64,000 nt of DNA from Bradyrhizobium sp. SZCCT0153 (GTDB lineage: Bacteria; Pseudomonadota; Alphaproteobacteria; Rhizobiales; Xanthobacteraceae). Below, piece by piece: positions 46,220 to 55,127 of this stretch (positions are counted from its first letter, which is position 1; each line of letters begins with the position of its first letter). The notes under the pieces are model-generated. The model was given only the letters and a program-made list of their open reading frames with translations. It had not been told where the DNA came from and ran no database searches. A program made the position numbers and the translations under genes. The DNA lies in contig NZ_JAFCKS010000005.1 of NCBI RefSeq assembly GCF_018129995.1, positions 496,001-560,000 of the forward strand, written 5' to 3'.

Positions 46220-46462
46220 CTAATCCGCGCTGGGCAGCCGCCGCATCGTGAATTCGATGTCGCCGCCGGGCAGCTCGCGCCAGGTCTCGACTGCGCTCAT
46301 ATAGCCGGCCTTGGGGTAGCGGGCGAAGAAAGCCTCGGCCCTTTCCCGCGCCGCCGGGCGCGGCAGCGTGAAGGTCTCGCGCAGATAGCCGTCGCCGGCC
46401 GCTTCGCCCGGCTTGCGCCTGCGCGCCATCCGCTCGGCGAGATCCCGCGGACGTTCGGCCAT
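46220..46462 (-). CDS. Small conserved hypothetical protein
   Basis: An 80-residue protein MAERPRDLAERMARRRKPGE then FTLPRPAARERAEAFFARYP and ETWRELPGGDIEFTMRRLPS. The C-terminal half is a recurrent rhizobial pattern with unknown function. No signal peptide. Confidence 0.65.
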   Translation of the reverse strand: MAERPRDLAERMARRRKPGEAAGDGYLRETFTLPRPAARERAEAFFARYPKAGYMSAVETWRELPGGDIEFTMRRLPSAD

Positions 46463-46570
46463 GTCCTGCCCTCCTCTACGCACATAACGCTCCCGGAGGA
46501 TGTAGGAAGCGAGCCGCCCAAGAGGAGTCCCCGATCGAAGGCGTCAGCCGCCTCCGATCGGACAGAGAGG

Positions 46571-46861
46571 TCAATTGGCAGCGGTGCCGGATTTCTTCTT
46601 CGGCGCGCTAGTTGCGGCCGACGCCTTCGCCGCCGGCTGCTTCGGCGGATCGGAGCGCATGCCACCCCAGGGATCGTTGGACGCCTTGGAGTCCGGGATC
46701 TTCTTCAGCGTTTCCTTGTAGGCCTTGTCGCGCTCGGCTTCCGCGGCCTTCTCCTCGGGGGACTTGCTCGGACCGTCCTGCATCAAATTGATATTGGGCA
46801 TTTGCGCATAGGCCGGTCCCGCCAGCACCACCAGCACCGCGGCCATACGGAAAAGCTTCAT
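46571..46861 (-). CDS. Exported small hypothetical protein
   Basis: A 96-residue protein with signal peptide (MKLFRMAAVLVVLAGPAYA) and a mature part PNINLMQDGPSKSPEEKAAE, KAYKETLKKIPDSKASNDPW and a Lys/Ala-rich end. The motif AYK-x5-IP-x-SK-x3-DPW recurs in the gene at 48675-48908, so the two are paralogues. Confidence 0.7.
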   Translation of the reverse strand: MKLFRMAAVLVVLAGPAYAQMPNINLMQDGPSKSPEEKAAEAERDKAYKETLKKIPDSKASNDPWGGMRSDPPKQPAAKASAATSAPKKKSGTAAN

Positions 46862-46945
46862 CATTGACTCCTTGATCATCCATAGAGGGCGGATCGCCCG
46901 CGCCTTGTCATCGTTGTCACGGCCGGATCGCGACCGCTCGGCCCG

Positions 46946-47080
46946 CTAGAGCCGGTCCGATCTGCACGATTTCGGCGCGTGCAGCCAGTCGTCCCAGATC
47001 GGGCCGCACCTGGTGCACCCGTTCAGCGCCAGGCCGAGCGCGGCCAGACAAAATACCAGGACATACCGACGCAACATCAT
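46946..47080 (-). CDS. Tiny lipoprotein
   Basis: A 44-residue peptide MMLRRYVLVFCLAALGLALN ends its signal in the lipobox LNGC, then reads TRCGPIWDDWLHAPKSCRSD. The mature 24 residues hold three cysteines besides or including the lipidated one. It is of a small type seen in Bradyrhizobium. Two adjacent ATG codons are possible starts. Confidence 0.65.
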   Translation of the reverse strand: MMLRRYVLVFCLAALGLALNGCTRCGPIWDDWLHAPKSCRSDRL

Positions 47081-47237
47081 CCACCCATACCCGGTCCGTG
47101 GCATCATATCGGGCGAAGTCGGGCATTTTCAAGCCGAAGGGACCGGCGGAGGGACCGGCGGCAGACCGGGTGACTCTGCCGTGCCAATCCGCGCAAGATG
47201 GCCGAAACATCCGGCAACACGGGAGGGAACGACAGCA

Positions 47238-47702
47238 ATGCCATCGCAGCCAGAAGCCGAGTTCGGCATCACTGAGGCCCGACGCATACTCGGCGAGGTC
47301 TTTGCACCCTGGGTCCAGGATCTCAACCTCTCGGTCGAGCGCATCGAGCACGTGCCGCCGCCGGACGTGCCGGACTGGCAGCCGGCCGCGCTTCTGCGCA
47401 TGCCGTTCTCGGAGCGGCTGTGCCGCAACGGCGGCGTGGTCTGCGGCCAGGCGCTGATGGCGCTCGCCGACACTGCGATGGTGATCGCGAACCTCGCCGC
47501 CAACCGCGGCTATCGTCCGATGACGACGGTCGACCAGACCACGCATTTCATGCGCGCCGTCTCCTCCGCGGACGTGCTGGCCGACGCCCGCGTGGTACGG
47601 CTCGGACGCACCATGAGCTTCGGCCGCGTCACCCTGCTCTCGGCCACCGACAACAAGCCGGTGGCGATGGTGTCGAGCGCGTTCGCGATGCTGCCGGGCT
47701 GA
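47238..47702 (+). CDS. PaaI-type hotdog thioesterase
   Basis: The 154-residue protein has the hotdog pattern VCGQALMALADTAMVIANLA, MTTVDQTTHFMRAVSSADVL and GRTMSFGRVTLLSATDN of acyl-CoA thioesterases. The N-terminal 30 residues are extra. The ATG at 47238 follows GGAGGGAAC. Substrate unknown. A terminator hairpin follows 18 bases after the stop. Confidence 0.8.
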   Translation: MPSQPEAEFGITEARRILGEVFAPWVQDLNLSVERIEHVPPPDVPDWQPAALLRMPFSERLCRNGGVVCGQALMALADTAMVIANLAANRGYRPMTTVDQTTHFMRAVSSADVLADARVVRLGRTMSFGRVTLLSATDNKPVAMVSSAFAMLPG

Positions 47703-47719
47703 GCATCATCCGAAACGAA

Positions 47720-47752
47720 AAAGCCGCGGAGCGCAAGGCTGACCGCGGCTTT
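47720..47752. terminator. Bidirectional terminator hairpin
   Basis: AAAGCCGCGG and CCGCGGCTTT pair perfectly around a 13-base loop between the convergent thioesterase and HdeA-like genes. T-tracts lie at both ends when read on either strand. Confidence 0.75.
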
Positions 47753-47818
47753 CGACGGTGTCATGACGCGACGGGAAACGCGATTGCGGTCGCGCTTCGC
47801 ACCGCCGCGCGCGAGAAA

Positions 47819-48112
47819 TTACTTGCCGAGCACTTCGTCGGCTGCCGTCACGATGCTGACGTTCGGGTTCTTGCCGCAATAGGTCCCGAACTGCTTGGCG
47901 TTCTCGACGAACACGTCGGTGTCGATGATCGCGTTTTCCTCGTCGCCCTTGTACCAGCCGTCCATCCAGGTCAGCACCATCTTGATGGTGTCGTCCCCGC
48001 TCTCGAGGAACTGCTTGCAGCTCATGGTCGCGAGATCGAGCTTGGTGGCCTGAGCGGGCACGGACGACAGCGAGAGCGCCGCGGCGAACAGAAGCGAAAG
48101 CGTGGTCTTCAT
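47819..48112 (-). CDS. HdeA/HdeB-like periplasmic acid-stress protein
   Basis: A 97-residue protein with signal peptide (MKTTLSLLFAAALSLSSVPA) and the HdeA-type body: MSCKQFLESGDDTIKMVLTW and AKQFGTYCGKNPNVS, with two cysteines that form the family disulfide. HdeA proteins are chaperones that unfold at low pH in the periplasm. The start at 48112 is chosen for the signal peptide. Confidence 0.82.
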   Translation of the reverse strand: MKTTLSLLFAAALSLSSVPAQATKLDLATMSCKQFLESGDDTIKMVLTWMDGWYKGDEENAIIDTDVFVENAKQFGTYCGKNPNVSIVTAADEVLGK

Positions 48113-48294
48113 CAATATCTCCATCGGCGCGCAGCGCCATAAAGGAAAGTTCCTGGCGAAAGTCGGAGGAGCAGATCTCCGCTTCAACGTCGTAAACGAA
48201 ATCTGAAGCGCAGTGCAAGTAGCCCCAGTATTGAGTTTAGTTCAACGTAATTTCCATGCACTATTTTCACAAAGGTCATTATGGATCAACGCGG

Positions 48295-48537
48295 ATGATC
48301 GAGAAGCGTACAGCGCAGCGCTACCGTGTTTTCAAGGGTGGAACGATCGCCTTTGAAAACAGCGGCATCGCGTGCACGGTGCGAAACATGTCGGCAGGCG
48401 GTGCGGCGATCGACCTCGATGGCCCGGTCACATTGCCGCAATCGTTCACGCTCGCGATCACGCGCGACAATTTCGAGCGGAATTGCCGGACCGTTTGGCG
48501 CAGCGACAGGCGCGTCGGCCTCGCCTTCGTGGAATAA
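48295..48537 (+). CDS. PilZ-domain protein
   Basis: An 80-residue single PilZ domain. The c-di-GMP motif region is EKRTAQRYRV (RxxxR) and the later CTVRNMSAGGAAIDLD (N/DxSxxG). It probably binds c-di-GMP and acts through protein contacts. ATG at 48256 would add 13 residues. Target unknown. Confidence 0.8.
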   Translation: MIEKRTAQRYRVFKGGTIAFENSGIACTVRNMSAGGAAIDLDGPVTLPQSFTLAITRDNFERNCRTVWRSDRRVGLAFVE

Positions 48538-48674
48538 CGCGCACGATGTGAATGATCGTTCGCATCGCATCCATATCACGTTGATGATTGCTTGATGGCG
48601 ACGACGCCGGCGCAGCTCACACCGGCTTGCCGGTGCCGCAGTCGGCACAGCCGACTCGCCAATGCCCGTCTCGG

Positions 48675-48908
48675 TTACTTCGGCTTCCTGGCAGGTTCAG
48701 CCGGACGCGCCCCGCTCCACGGGTCGTATTTTTACTTGGACTCGGGGATGCGCTCGAGTGCGGCCTTGTAGGCTTTCTCGTCGACCTTGGGCGTGTTGTC
48801 CACCTTCTGGCGGCCCTCGTTGGGCTGGCGTCTGCCGCCGCCCATCTGCGCCTGCGCCGAGGCAACCGCCAGCGCCGGCACGGCGGCCGCCAAGACCAAA
48901 ATCCTCAT
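48675..48908 (-). pseudogene. Exported small protein with in-frame stop
   Basis: From ATG at 48908 the frame encodes a signal peptide MRILVLAAAVPALAVASAQA and AYKAALERIPESK, then TAA at 48732-48734. The same frame continues KYDPWSGARPAEPARKPK and stops at 48675. The paralogue at 46571 has SKASNDPWGG at this point without a stop, so a nonsense change (for example GAA or CAA to TAA) probably shortened the protein from about 77 to 58 residues. The 58-residue form could still be made. Confidence 0.6.
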
Positions 48909-49076
48909 TGACGCAATCCCCTTCGTCCGGGGTACAAGCTAGCCGGCAATCGTGGAATAGCCAATGCCGCGGGCTCCAGGTCTTCAGGAGATCTTGGCTT
49001 CAGCAAATGTTGATCGGCCGGGACTTCGCCGGATCGCATTCGTGCCTATCTGTTGGCCCGCAGGGGACCTTCACGG

Positions 49077-49481
49077 ATGTTGCGGATCATTGCTCTTGCG
49101 GCGCTGCTCGCCGGCTCGCTCACGCTTGGTGCCTGCGGCTTCGCCGACAGCCGCGCGCCGGTGCCCGAGTTCATGCGCATGAAGGAAGCCGAGCAGCAGC
49201 CGCCCGAACCGCCCCCCGACGTCAAGCGCGTGGTGCGCGAACAGATCGAATTCGTCTTCCTCAACACGTCCTATCCGCGCGAGGTGCATGTCGCCTCGCC
49301 CCATCGTGAGGTGCGGGGACCGGGCTGGACCGCCTGCGTTCGCGCGCAGCTCACCTCCGCGACCGGCTCGTCGCTCGGCGCCCAGACCTACGTCGTGACA
49401 ATCACCGGCGGAAAGGTGGTTGATCGCCGGCGCGCGGAAGCTGACGACATCTGCGGGTCGGAAAGCTACGAGCCGATCTAG
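49077..49481 (+). CDS. Lipoprotein of unknown function
   Basis: A 134-residue protein with lipobox LTLGAC in MLRIIALAALLAGSLTLGAC. The mature part has a Pro/Glu-rich linker, then VREQIEFVFLNTSYPREVHV, WTACVRAQLTSATG and a conserved DDICGSESYEPI ending with two cysteines. The start at 49077 is preferred over GTG/ATG at 49053. Probably anchored in a membrane facing the periplasm. Confidence 0.75.
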   Translation: MLRIIALAALLAGSLTLGACGFADSRAPVPEFMRMKEAEQQPPEPPPDVKRVVREQIEFVFLNTSYPREVHVASPHREVRGPGWTACVRAQLTSATGSSLGAQTYVVTITGGKVVDRRRAEADDICGSESYEPI

Positions 49482-49588
49482 CAACAATCCAGGCTGACAG
49501 CGACCGGGTTCCGGGAAAAACCTGTAATTCGGCCGGAACGATCGCCGCCTCGCCTTCTTGTCCCGCCGAGGGCAGTTTCGAGGAGGAC

Positions 49589-49918
49589 ATGATGAGGACA
49601 TTCACGATTGCATTGCTGGCTGGCGTCGGGGCTTTGGCCACGGCGAGCGGCGCGAAGGCCGCCGACATCTACACGAGCAGCGAATACACCAGCCCCGATC
49701 TCGTCCAGCAAGTGCGGCTGGTCTGCGACGATGCCGGCAACTGCTATCGCACCCGGGGCGGTGCGCGCGTGATCGTGCGCGACTCCTATGCCACCATGCC
49801 GCGCGATCACTACTATGAGCGCCGCACCTATCGCGACTGGGATGATGGTCCGCGTGCCGGCATCGGCATCCGGGCGCCCGGCGTCAGCGTTGGCGTCGGT
49901 GTCGGCGATCGCTGGTAG
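49589..49918 (+). CDS. Small secreted hypothetical protein
   Basis: A 109-residue protein with signal peptide (MMRTFTIALLAGVGALATAS, cleavage near AKA-AD), a central CDDAGNCYRTRGGARVIVRD and a Tyr/Arg then Gly/Val-rich end (GIGIRAPGVSVGVGVG). This form is common among Bradyrhizobium secreted small proteins. GGAGG precedes the tandem ATG codons. A strong hairpin follows. Confidence 0.75.
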   Translation: MMRTFTIALLAGVGALATASGAKAADIYTSSEYTSPDLVQQVRLVCDDAGNCYRTRGGARVIVRDSYATMPRDHYYERRTYRDWDDGPRAGIGIRAPGVSVGVGVGDRW

Positions 49919-49937
49919 TCGATGAAGCCATGACAGG

Positions 49938-49969
49938 CGGGACCGGACGAGACCACTCGTCCGGTCCCG
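49938..49969 (+). terminator. Hairpin after the secreted-protein gene
   Basis: CGGGACCGGACGAG pairs perfectly with CTCGTCCGGTCCCG over 14 bases with a 4-base loop. The following TTATCATG is only weakly T-rich, but the position between convergent genes fits a transcript end. Confidence 0.7.
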
Positions 49970-49996
49970 TTATCATGTTGGATGGGATCACCGCCG

Positions 49997-50353
49997 TCAG
50001 GCGGCGACCGATTGCTGCTGAAACTGCTCGTAGGCCGCGATCGCATCGGCGGCGTACATCAGCGACGGTCCGCCGCCCATATAGACGGCCATGCCGAGCG
50101 CCTCCTCGACCTCCTGGCGCGTCGCGCCGAGCTTGACGAGTGCTTCGGTGTGAAAGCCGATACATCCGTCGCAATGCGCGGCGACACCGAGCGCCAGCGC
50201 GATCAACTCCTTGGTCTTCTTGTCCAGCGCGCCGTCGTGCGTGGCGGCATGGGCGAGCGCGGAAAATCCCTTCATGGTGTTGGGAATGTCGCTCCGCAGC
50301 TTGCGCAGATTGGCGGAAATATTCCTGGTGATATCGACGTAGTTCTTGTCCAT
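49997..50353 (-). CDS. AhpD-like carboxymuconolactone decarboxylase family protein
   Basis: A 118-residue helical protein with the AhpD redox motif CDGCIGFH (CxxC plus His), as in alkylhydroperoxidase-like proteins. It probably has a thiol peroxidase or related redox role. The start MDKNYVDITRNIS at 50353 lies 10 bases after the RND pump stop, so it is the last gene of the repressor-efflux operon. Confidence 0.82.
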   Translation of the reverse strand: MDKNYVDITRNISANLRKLRSDIPNTMKGFSALAHAATHDGALDKKTKELIALALGVAAHCDGCIGFHTEALVKLGATRQEVEEALGMAVYMGGGPSLMYAADAIAAYEQFQQQSVAA

Positions 50354-50363
50354 CGAACCCTCG

Positions 50364-53300
50364 CTAACTGGATTTGGTCGTCGTGGAAGTCGCCTCGTGC
50401 GGCGCGCGCAGGGCGACGTAGATCGCAGGGATGACGAGCACGGTGAGCAGCGTCGAGGACGCAAGCCCGAAGAGAAGCGAAATCGCCAGTCCCTGGAAGA
50501 TCGGATCGAGCAGGATGGTCGCCGCGCCGATCATAGCGGCGAGTGCGGTCAGCAAGATGGGCTTGAAACGAACGGCGCCGGCTTCAAGCACGACCTCACG
50601 GAGCGACTTGCCGTCCCCGCCGCTGTGACGGATGAAATCGACAAGCAGGATCGAGTTACGCACGATGATGCCGGCAAGCGCGATGAAGCCGATCATCGAG
50701 GTGGCCGTGAACGGCGCGCCCAGCAGCCAATGTCCCAGCAGGATGCCGATCAGCGTCAACGGAATGGGCGTAAGGATCACGAGCGGCAGGCGGAAGCTCT
50801 TGAACTGAGCGACAACCAGCACGTAGATGCCGAGAATGGCTGCGCCGAAGGCGGCACCCATGTCGCGGAACGTCACCCATGTGATCTCCCATTCGCCGTC
50901 CCACAGCAGCGTGGGACGGGATTCATCGGTCGGCTGACCGTGCAGGCTGATCGCAGGCTTCGGCAGCTTGCCCCAATCATGGGCATCCACGCGATCCGCA
51001 ACAGCCAGCATGCCGTATAGTGGCGCTTCGAATCGCCCGGCAAGTTCGGCCATCACCATGTCCGCGAAGCGGCCGTCACGACGGAAGATCGTCGGCGAAC
51101 CCTCTTCCACGGTCGCCTTAACGACCTGCCCGAGTTCGACCACCGTCTTGCTGCCAGGCACCGTGTTGGCGGGCACGGGCGTGGAGGCCAGCGCCTCGTC
51201 CCAGACGAGGTCGCGCTTGCCGAGATGCACCGCGATCTCGATCGGGTTGCGATCCTCGCCGCGATGCGAATAACCGATCGAGATGCCGCCGAACAACGCC
51301 TGTATCGTGTCATAGACGTCGCGCTGCTCGACGCCGAAGAATTCGAGCCGGTCCTGATCGATCGACAGCCGCAGCCGTGGCCGCTTCTCGCCGATGGAAT
51401 CGTCGACATCGACGATGAAAGGGACCTCGGCAAAGACCTTCTTCAGCTCGGCCGTCACAGCGCGGCGCGTCGCAGCATCCGGACCGTAGACTTCGGCAAG
51501 CAGCGTCGCCAGCACCGGCGGCCCGGGCGGCACTTCGACCACCTTGATGCTGGTGCCCTTTGGGATATCGAGCGCTTTCAGCCTTTGCCGCAGCTCCAGC
51601 GCGATATCATGGCTCGCCCGATTGCGTTCGCCGCGCGCGGCCAGGTTGACCTGCAGCTCGCCCATTTCGGGCTTTTCGCGCAGATAATAGTGCCGCACCA
51701 GGCCGTTGAAATTGAACGGCGCCGGCGTGCCGGCATAGGATTGTAGCGAGATGGCCTCCGGCAATTGCCGCGCGATCTCCGCCGCGCCGAACAGCGTGCG
51801 CTCGGTCGCCTCCAGGCTCGCCCCTTCCGGGAGGTCGACAACGACGGCGATTTCCGACTTGTTGTCGAACGGCAGCAGCTTGACCGTCACCGACTTGGTC
51901 GCGAATAGCGTCATTGACAACAGTGTCGCGACACCGACGCCGAGCAGGAACATCCAGGCTGCGCGCTTACTCCGGACGATGGGAGTGGCAAGGCGCCGGT
52001 AAAGCCGCCCGAGCCGTCCTTCCTGGTGCGCGGCATGGGTCCCTGCGACCTCAGCTTTCGGCGCCAGCTTGAGCATGAGCCAGGGCGCAACGACCATCGC
52101 GACAAAGAAGGAGAACAGCATCGCCGCCGAGGCATTCGCCGGGATCGGCGCCATGTAGGGGCCCATCAATCCGGACACGAACAGCATCGGCAACAGCGCG
52201 GCAACCACCGTAAGCGTGGCGACGATGGTCGGGTTGCCGACCTCCGCCACCGCTTCGATCGTCGCCTGCAATCTCGACCGGCCGTCACGCATGCCCCAAT
52301 GCCGCGCGATATTCTCGACCACGACGATGGCGTCGTCGACCAGGATGCCGATCGAGAAGATCAGCGCGAACAGGCTGACCCGGTTGATGGTGTAGCCCAT
52401 CAGATTGGCCGCGAACATCGTGAGCAGGATCGTCGTCGGAATGACGACGAAAGTCACGACGGCCTCGCGCCATCCGATCGCGATCGCAATCAGCACCACG
52501 ATCGAGATCGTGGCGAGCCCAAGGTGGAACAGGAGCTCGTTGGCCTTCTCGTTGGCGGTCTCGCCATAGTCGCGCGTCACCGTCACCTGAACGTCGTCGG
52601 GAATGAGGCGCCCCTTCAGTCCCTCGAGACGTCGGGCAATGTCGGCGGAGACCACGACCGCATTGGCGCCGGCGCGCTTGGCGAGCGCCAGACTGACCGC
52701 GGGCACACGCGACCACTGCCCCTTCTCGTCGCGCGCGTCGTTCCAGACCCGATGCTCGGTCGTGTTTGGTCCGATGATGACTGAGGCCACGTCCTTGACA
52801 TAGACCGGCCGTCCGTCGCGCGTCGAGATCAAGAGCAACCCAATGTCGGGAATACCCGCGAGCGTCTGGCCGGCCGCGACGTTACGCACGACGCCGGCAT
52901 CGCGGACCTGGCCGGCCAGGAACGAACGATTGGCGTCCTTCACCTTGGCCACGAGGTGTTGCAGCGTGACGCCGAACAGCGACAATTTCTCCGGATCCGG
53001 CTCGACCCTGATCTGCTGCGCCGCGCCGCCAGAGATGTAGGTCAGTCCGATGCTGTCGATCTTTATGAGCTCCGAGCGCAGCTTGTCGGCGAGCTCGAAT
53101 AGGTCCTTGTCCGTCCAGCGTCCGGCCGCCTCCGGCTTCGGCGCCAGTGTCAATACTGTCACCGCGACATCATTGATGCCACGACCGACGATCAGCGGTT
53201 CGGGGATGCCGACCGGGATGCGATCGAGATTGGCGCGGATCTTCTCATGGACGCGGAGGATCGCATCCTCCGACTTCGTTCCGACCAGGAACCGCGCGGT

Positions 53301-53588
53301 GACCATCACGCGGTCGTCCTCGGTCTGGCTATAGACATGCTCGATGCCGTCGATGCCCTTGACGATCGCTTCCAGCGGCTTGGTGACGAGTTCGACTGCG
53401 TCGGGCCCGCGCAAGCCGTCGGCATTGACGCGGATATCGACCATTGGCACGCTGATCTGCGGCTCTTCCTCCCGCGGGATCACGACGACGGCGATGAGGC
53501 CGACCACGAGCGACGCGAGCAGGAACAATGGCGTCAACGGCGAGGCGATCGTCGCCTTGGTGAGCCGACCTGAGAGTCCGAGATTCAC
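50364..53588 (-). CDS. RND-family efflux transporter permease
   Basis: A 1074-residue inner-membrane pump of the AcrB superfamily. It has twelve membrane helices, two large periplasmic loops, the TM4 proton-relay pair in SIGILVDDAIVVVENIARHW and an N-terminal LVVGLIAVVVIPREEEPQI. The PREEEPQI stretch is typical of the less-studied branch near sulfur and metal gene sets. It starts 4 bases before the stop of the adaptor gene. Cargo unknown; a thiol or sulfur compound is suggested by the neighbours. Confidence 0.93.
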   Translation of the reverse strand: MNLGLSGRLTKATIASPLTPLFLLASLVVGLIAVVVIPREEEPQISVPMVDIRVNADGLRGPDAVELVTKPLEAIVKGIDGIEHVYSQTEDDRVMVTARFLVGTKSEDAILRVHEKIRANLDRIPVGIPEPLIVGRGINDVAVTVLTLAPKPEAAGRWTDKDLFELADKLRSELIKIDSIGLTYISGGAAQQIRVEPDPEKLSLFGVTLQHLVAKVKDANRSFLAGQVRDAGVVRNVAAGQTLAGIPDIGLLLISTRDGRPVYVKDVASVIIGPNTTEHRVWNDARDEKGQWSRVPAVSLALAKRAGANAVVVSADIARRLEGLKGRLIPDDVQVTVTRDYGETANEKANELLFHLGLATISIVVLIAIAIGWREAVVTFVVIPTTILLTMFAANLMGYTINRVSLFALIFSIGILVDDAIVVVENIARHWGMRDGRSRLQATIEAVAEVGNPTIVATLTVVAALLPMLFVSGLMGPYMAPIPANASAAMLFSFFVAMVVAPWLMLKLAPKAEVAGTHAAHQEGRLGRLYRRLATPIVRSKRAAWMFLLGVGVATLLSMTLFATKSVTVKLLPFDNKSEIAVVVDLPEGASLEATERTLFGAAEIARQLPEAISLQSYAGTPAPFNFNGLVRHYYLREKPEMGELQVNLAARGERNRASHDIALELRQRLKALDIPKGTSIKVVEVPPGPPVLATLLAEVYGPDAATRRAVTAELKKVFAEVPFIVDVDDSIGEKRPRLRLSIDQDRLEFFGVEQRDVYDTIQALFGGISIGYSHRGEDRNPIEIAVHLGKRDLVWDEALASTPVPANTVPGSKTVVELGQVVKATVEEGSPTIFRRDGRFADMVMAELAGRFEAPLYGMLAVADRVDAHDWGKLPKPAISLHGQPTDESRPTLLWDGEWEITWVTFRDMGAAFGAAILGIYVLVVAQFKSFRLPLVILTPIPLTLIGILLGHWLLGAPFTATSMIGFIALAGIIVRNSILLVDFIRHSGGDGKSLREVVLEAGAVRFKPILLTALAAMIGAATILLDPIFQGLAISLLFGLASSTLLTVLVIPAIYVALRAPHEATSTTTKSS

Positions 53589-54592
53589 GGCCGCACCAAT
53601 TGGTCGCCGGCACGGATGCCGGACAGGATCTCAAGCCCATCGGGGAGCGCGGGCGTCGGCAGTTCGCGTCCGCGCTGCACCGGCACGTCGATAACCCCGC
53701 TGGCCTCCTGAAGCCGCACGTAGTCGATGCCGAACCGGGTCGTCACGTAGCCTGCCGGAATGACGAATGCCGGCCGCGTGCCGCCGGAGATCCACACCCG
53801 CAGCCGATCCCCGACGAAGTATTCGCCGAGACCTTCGACGCTGGCGTCTGCAATGACGCGGCCCTCCTCGATCTGCGGATAGACGAGATCGATCACGCCC
53901 CATTTGGACGCCTCCTCGCCAAACTCGGCGCCGTCGACTCGAATCCTGTCGCCGGCTTTGAGCAGCCGTGCGTGCCGCTCCGGCACCCTCAACCGCAACT
54001 TGAAATGCTGCTGCGCGACGGTGACGATCGCGTCTCCGGACATCACCACAGAGCCGACAGTGACGAGCTTTTTCAACACCCGGCCACCGGAAGGCGCCAG
54101 CACCTGACCCTCGCTGAGCTGCTGCGCGATCACGCTGCGGTCGGCGGTCTTCGCGCGCAGCCCGTTATCGGCCACGTTCAGCGCGGTCCGGGCCTCGTCA
54201 AGCTTGACGCGCGGGAGCGTGCCGCGCTCGACCAGACCCTCAATGCGCGTGAAATCGATCTGCGCCTGATTGGCCTGAGCCTGGAGCGCCTCGATCTGCG
54301 CATCCAGGGCCTTCATCTGAAGGGCCAGCTTCTCGTCACCAATGGTCGCGATCGCCTGGCCGGCGGTCACAGGATCCCCCTCCCTGACATTAAGCTGGAC
54401 CACAATTCCGCCGATGCGTCCACGAGCGGGCACAACGCTGACACTCTCCACCGTTGCAAACACGGCCTTTTCGTCGGCGACGGAGTGCTGCGCCACGGTG
54501 AGCGTTTCCGCCGCGGCGAGACCGCTCTGCAGGGCGGTGGCTGCGAGAACCGCCAACAATCCTAGGAGTCGCATGGGGCGTGTCCGTGTCAT
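53585..54592 (-). CDS. RND efflux membrane-fusion (adaptor) protein
   Basis: A protein of about 335 residues with signal peptide (TRPMRLLGLLAVLAATALQS), lipoyl-like halves (GGIVVQLNVREGDPVTAGQA and GQVLAPSGGRVLKKLVTVGS) flanking a coiled coil (LDAQIEALQAQANQAQIDFT), and beta-barrel domains. It links the pump to an outer-membrane channel, which is not in the window. Start is uncertain: ATG codons at 54631, 54595, 54592 and 54574 are in frame. It follows the ArsR gene and overlaps the pump gene. Confidence 0.88.
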   Translation of the reverse strand: MTRTRPMRLLGLLAVLAATALQSGLAAAETLTVAQHSVADEKAVFATVESVSVVPARGRIGGIVVQLNVREGDPVTAGQAIATIGDEKLALQMKALDAQIEALQAQANQAQIDFTRIEGLVERGTLPRVKLDEARTALNVADNGLRAKTADRSVIAQQLSEGQVLAPSGGRVLKKLVTVGSVVMSGDAIVTVAQQHFKLRLRVPERHARLLKAGDRIRVDGAEFGEEASKWGVIDLVYPQIEEGRVIADASVEGLGEYFVGDRLRVWISGGTRPAFVIPAGYVTTRFGIDYVRLQEASGVIDVPVQRGRELPTPALPDGLEILSGIRAGDQLVRP

Positions 54593-54698
54593 CATGGAAC
54601 CGTTACACCGCGGCGCGGTGTCCTCTGTCATATCGTCAGCTTTATCGGGTGGGGCGTTGATCTTGCTCAACGCGCCGCAACTTGGGTGCTCGTAGACT

Positions 54699-55031
54699 TC
54701 ATTTCGACCTTGCGGACTTGCTTGCGGACTTGGGTGCACAAAACACCTGATAGAGCGTCTTCAGGATCTCGCGGGCCGGCTCGCTCGCGATCGAATAGAA
54801 GATCGTCTGCGCGTCGCGACGCGAGGACACCAGGCCATCCTTGCGGAGGAGCGCAAGATGCTGAGAGACCGTGGAGTCCCGCAGGTTCAGGAACTCGGCA
54901 AGTTCGCCGACCGAACGCTCGCCATCGATGAGCTGGCAGATGATGAGGAGCCGGTGCCGGTTGGACAGCGCCTTCAAGAGGTCGCTCGCATGGTCCGCCG
55001 CCCGCGCCATGGTTTCGCTATCTATTTTCAT
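54699..55031 (-). CDS. ArsR family repressor, SqrR/BigR-like persulfide sensor
   Basis: The 110-residue winged-helix repressor shows ALSNRHRLLIICQLIDGERS and STVSQHLALLRKDGLV. Its two cysteines, Cys32 and Cys98, are 66 residues apart, the same spacing as the reactive pair of SqrR (41/107) and BigR (42/108), which form a polysulfide link when sulfide is present. It lacks the CVC motif of metal-sensing ArsR. It is divergent from sulfide:quinone oxidoreductase, across an AT-rich operator-like stretch. Confidence 0.85.
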   Translation of the reverse strand: MKIDSETMARAADHASDLLKALSNRHRLLIICQLIDGERSVGELAEFLNLRDSTVSQHLALLRKDGLVSSRRDAQTIFYSIASEPAREILKTLYQVFCAPKSASKSARSK

Positions 55032-55038
55032 ACTTGCG

Positions 55039-55062
55039 TATATACGAATATATGAATATATA
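55039..55062. promoter_or_regulatory. AT-rich operator for the ArsR/SqrR-like repressor
   Basis: The segment contains the direct repeat GAATATAT-GAATATAT (55046-55061) within an imperfect TATATA...TATATA dyad. It sits in the 96-base gap between the divergent repressor and sulfide:quinone oxidoreductase genes, where both promoters must lie. It contrasts sharply with the GC-rich surroundings. Confidence 0.65.
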
Positions 55063-55127
55063 GTCAAGCATCGCGGCGGAACGGCCAGGGCGCAACTGGC
55101 GGAGCCGCTCACCAGTGGAGGTAACCT

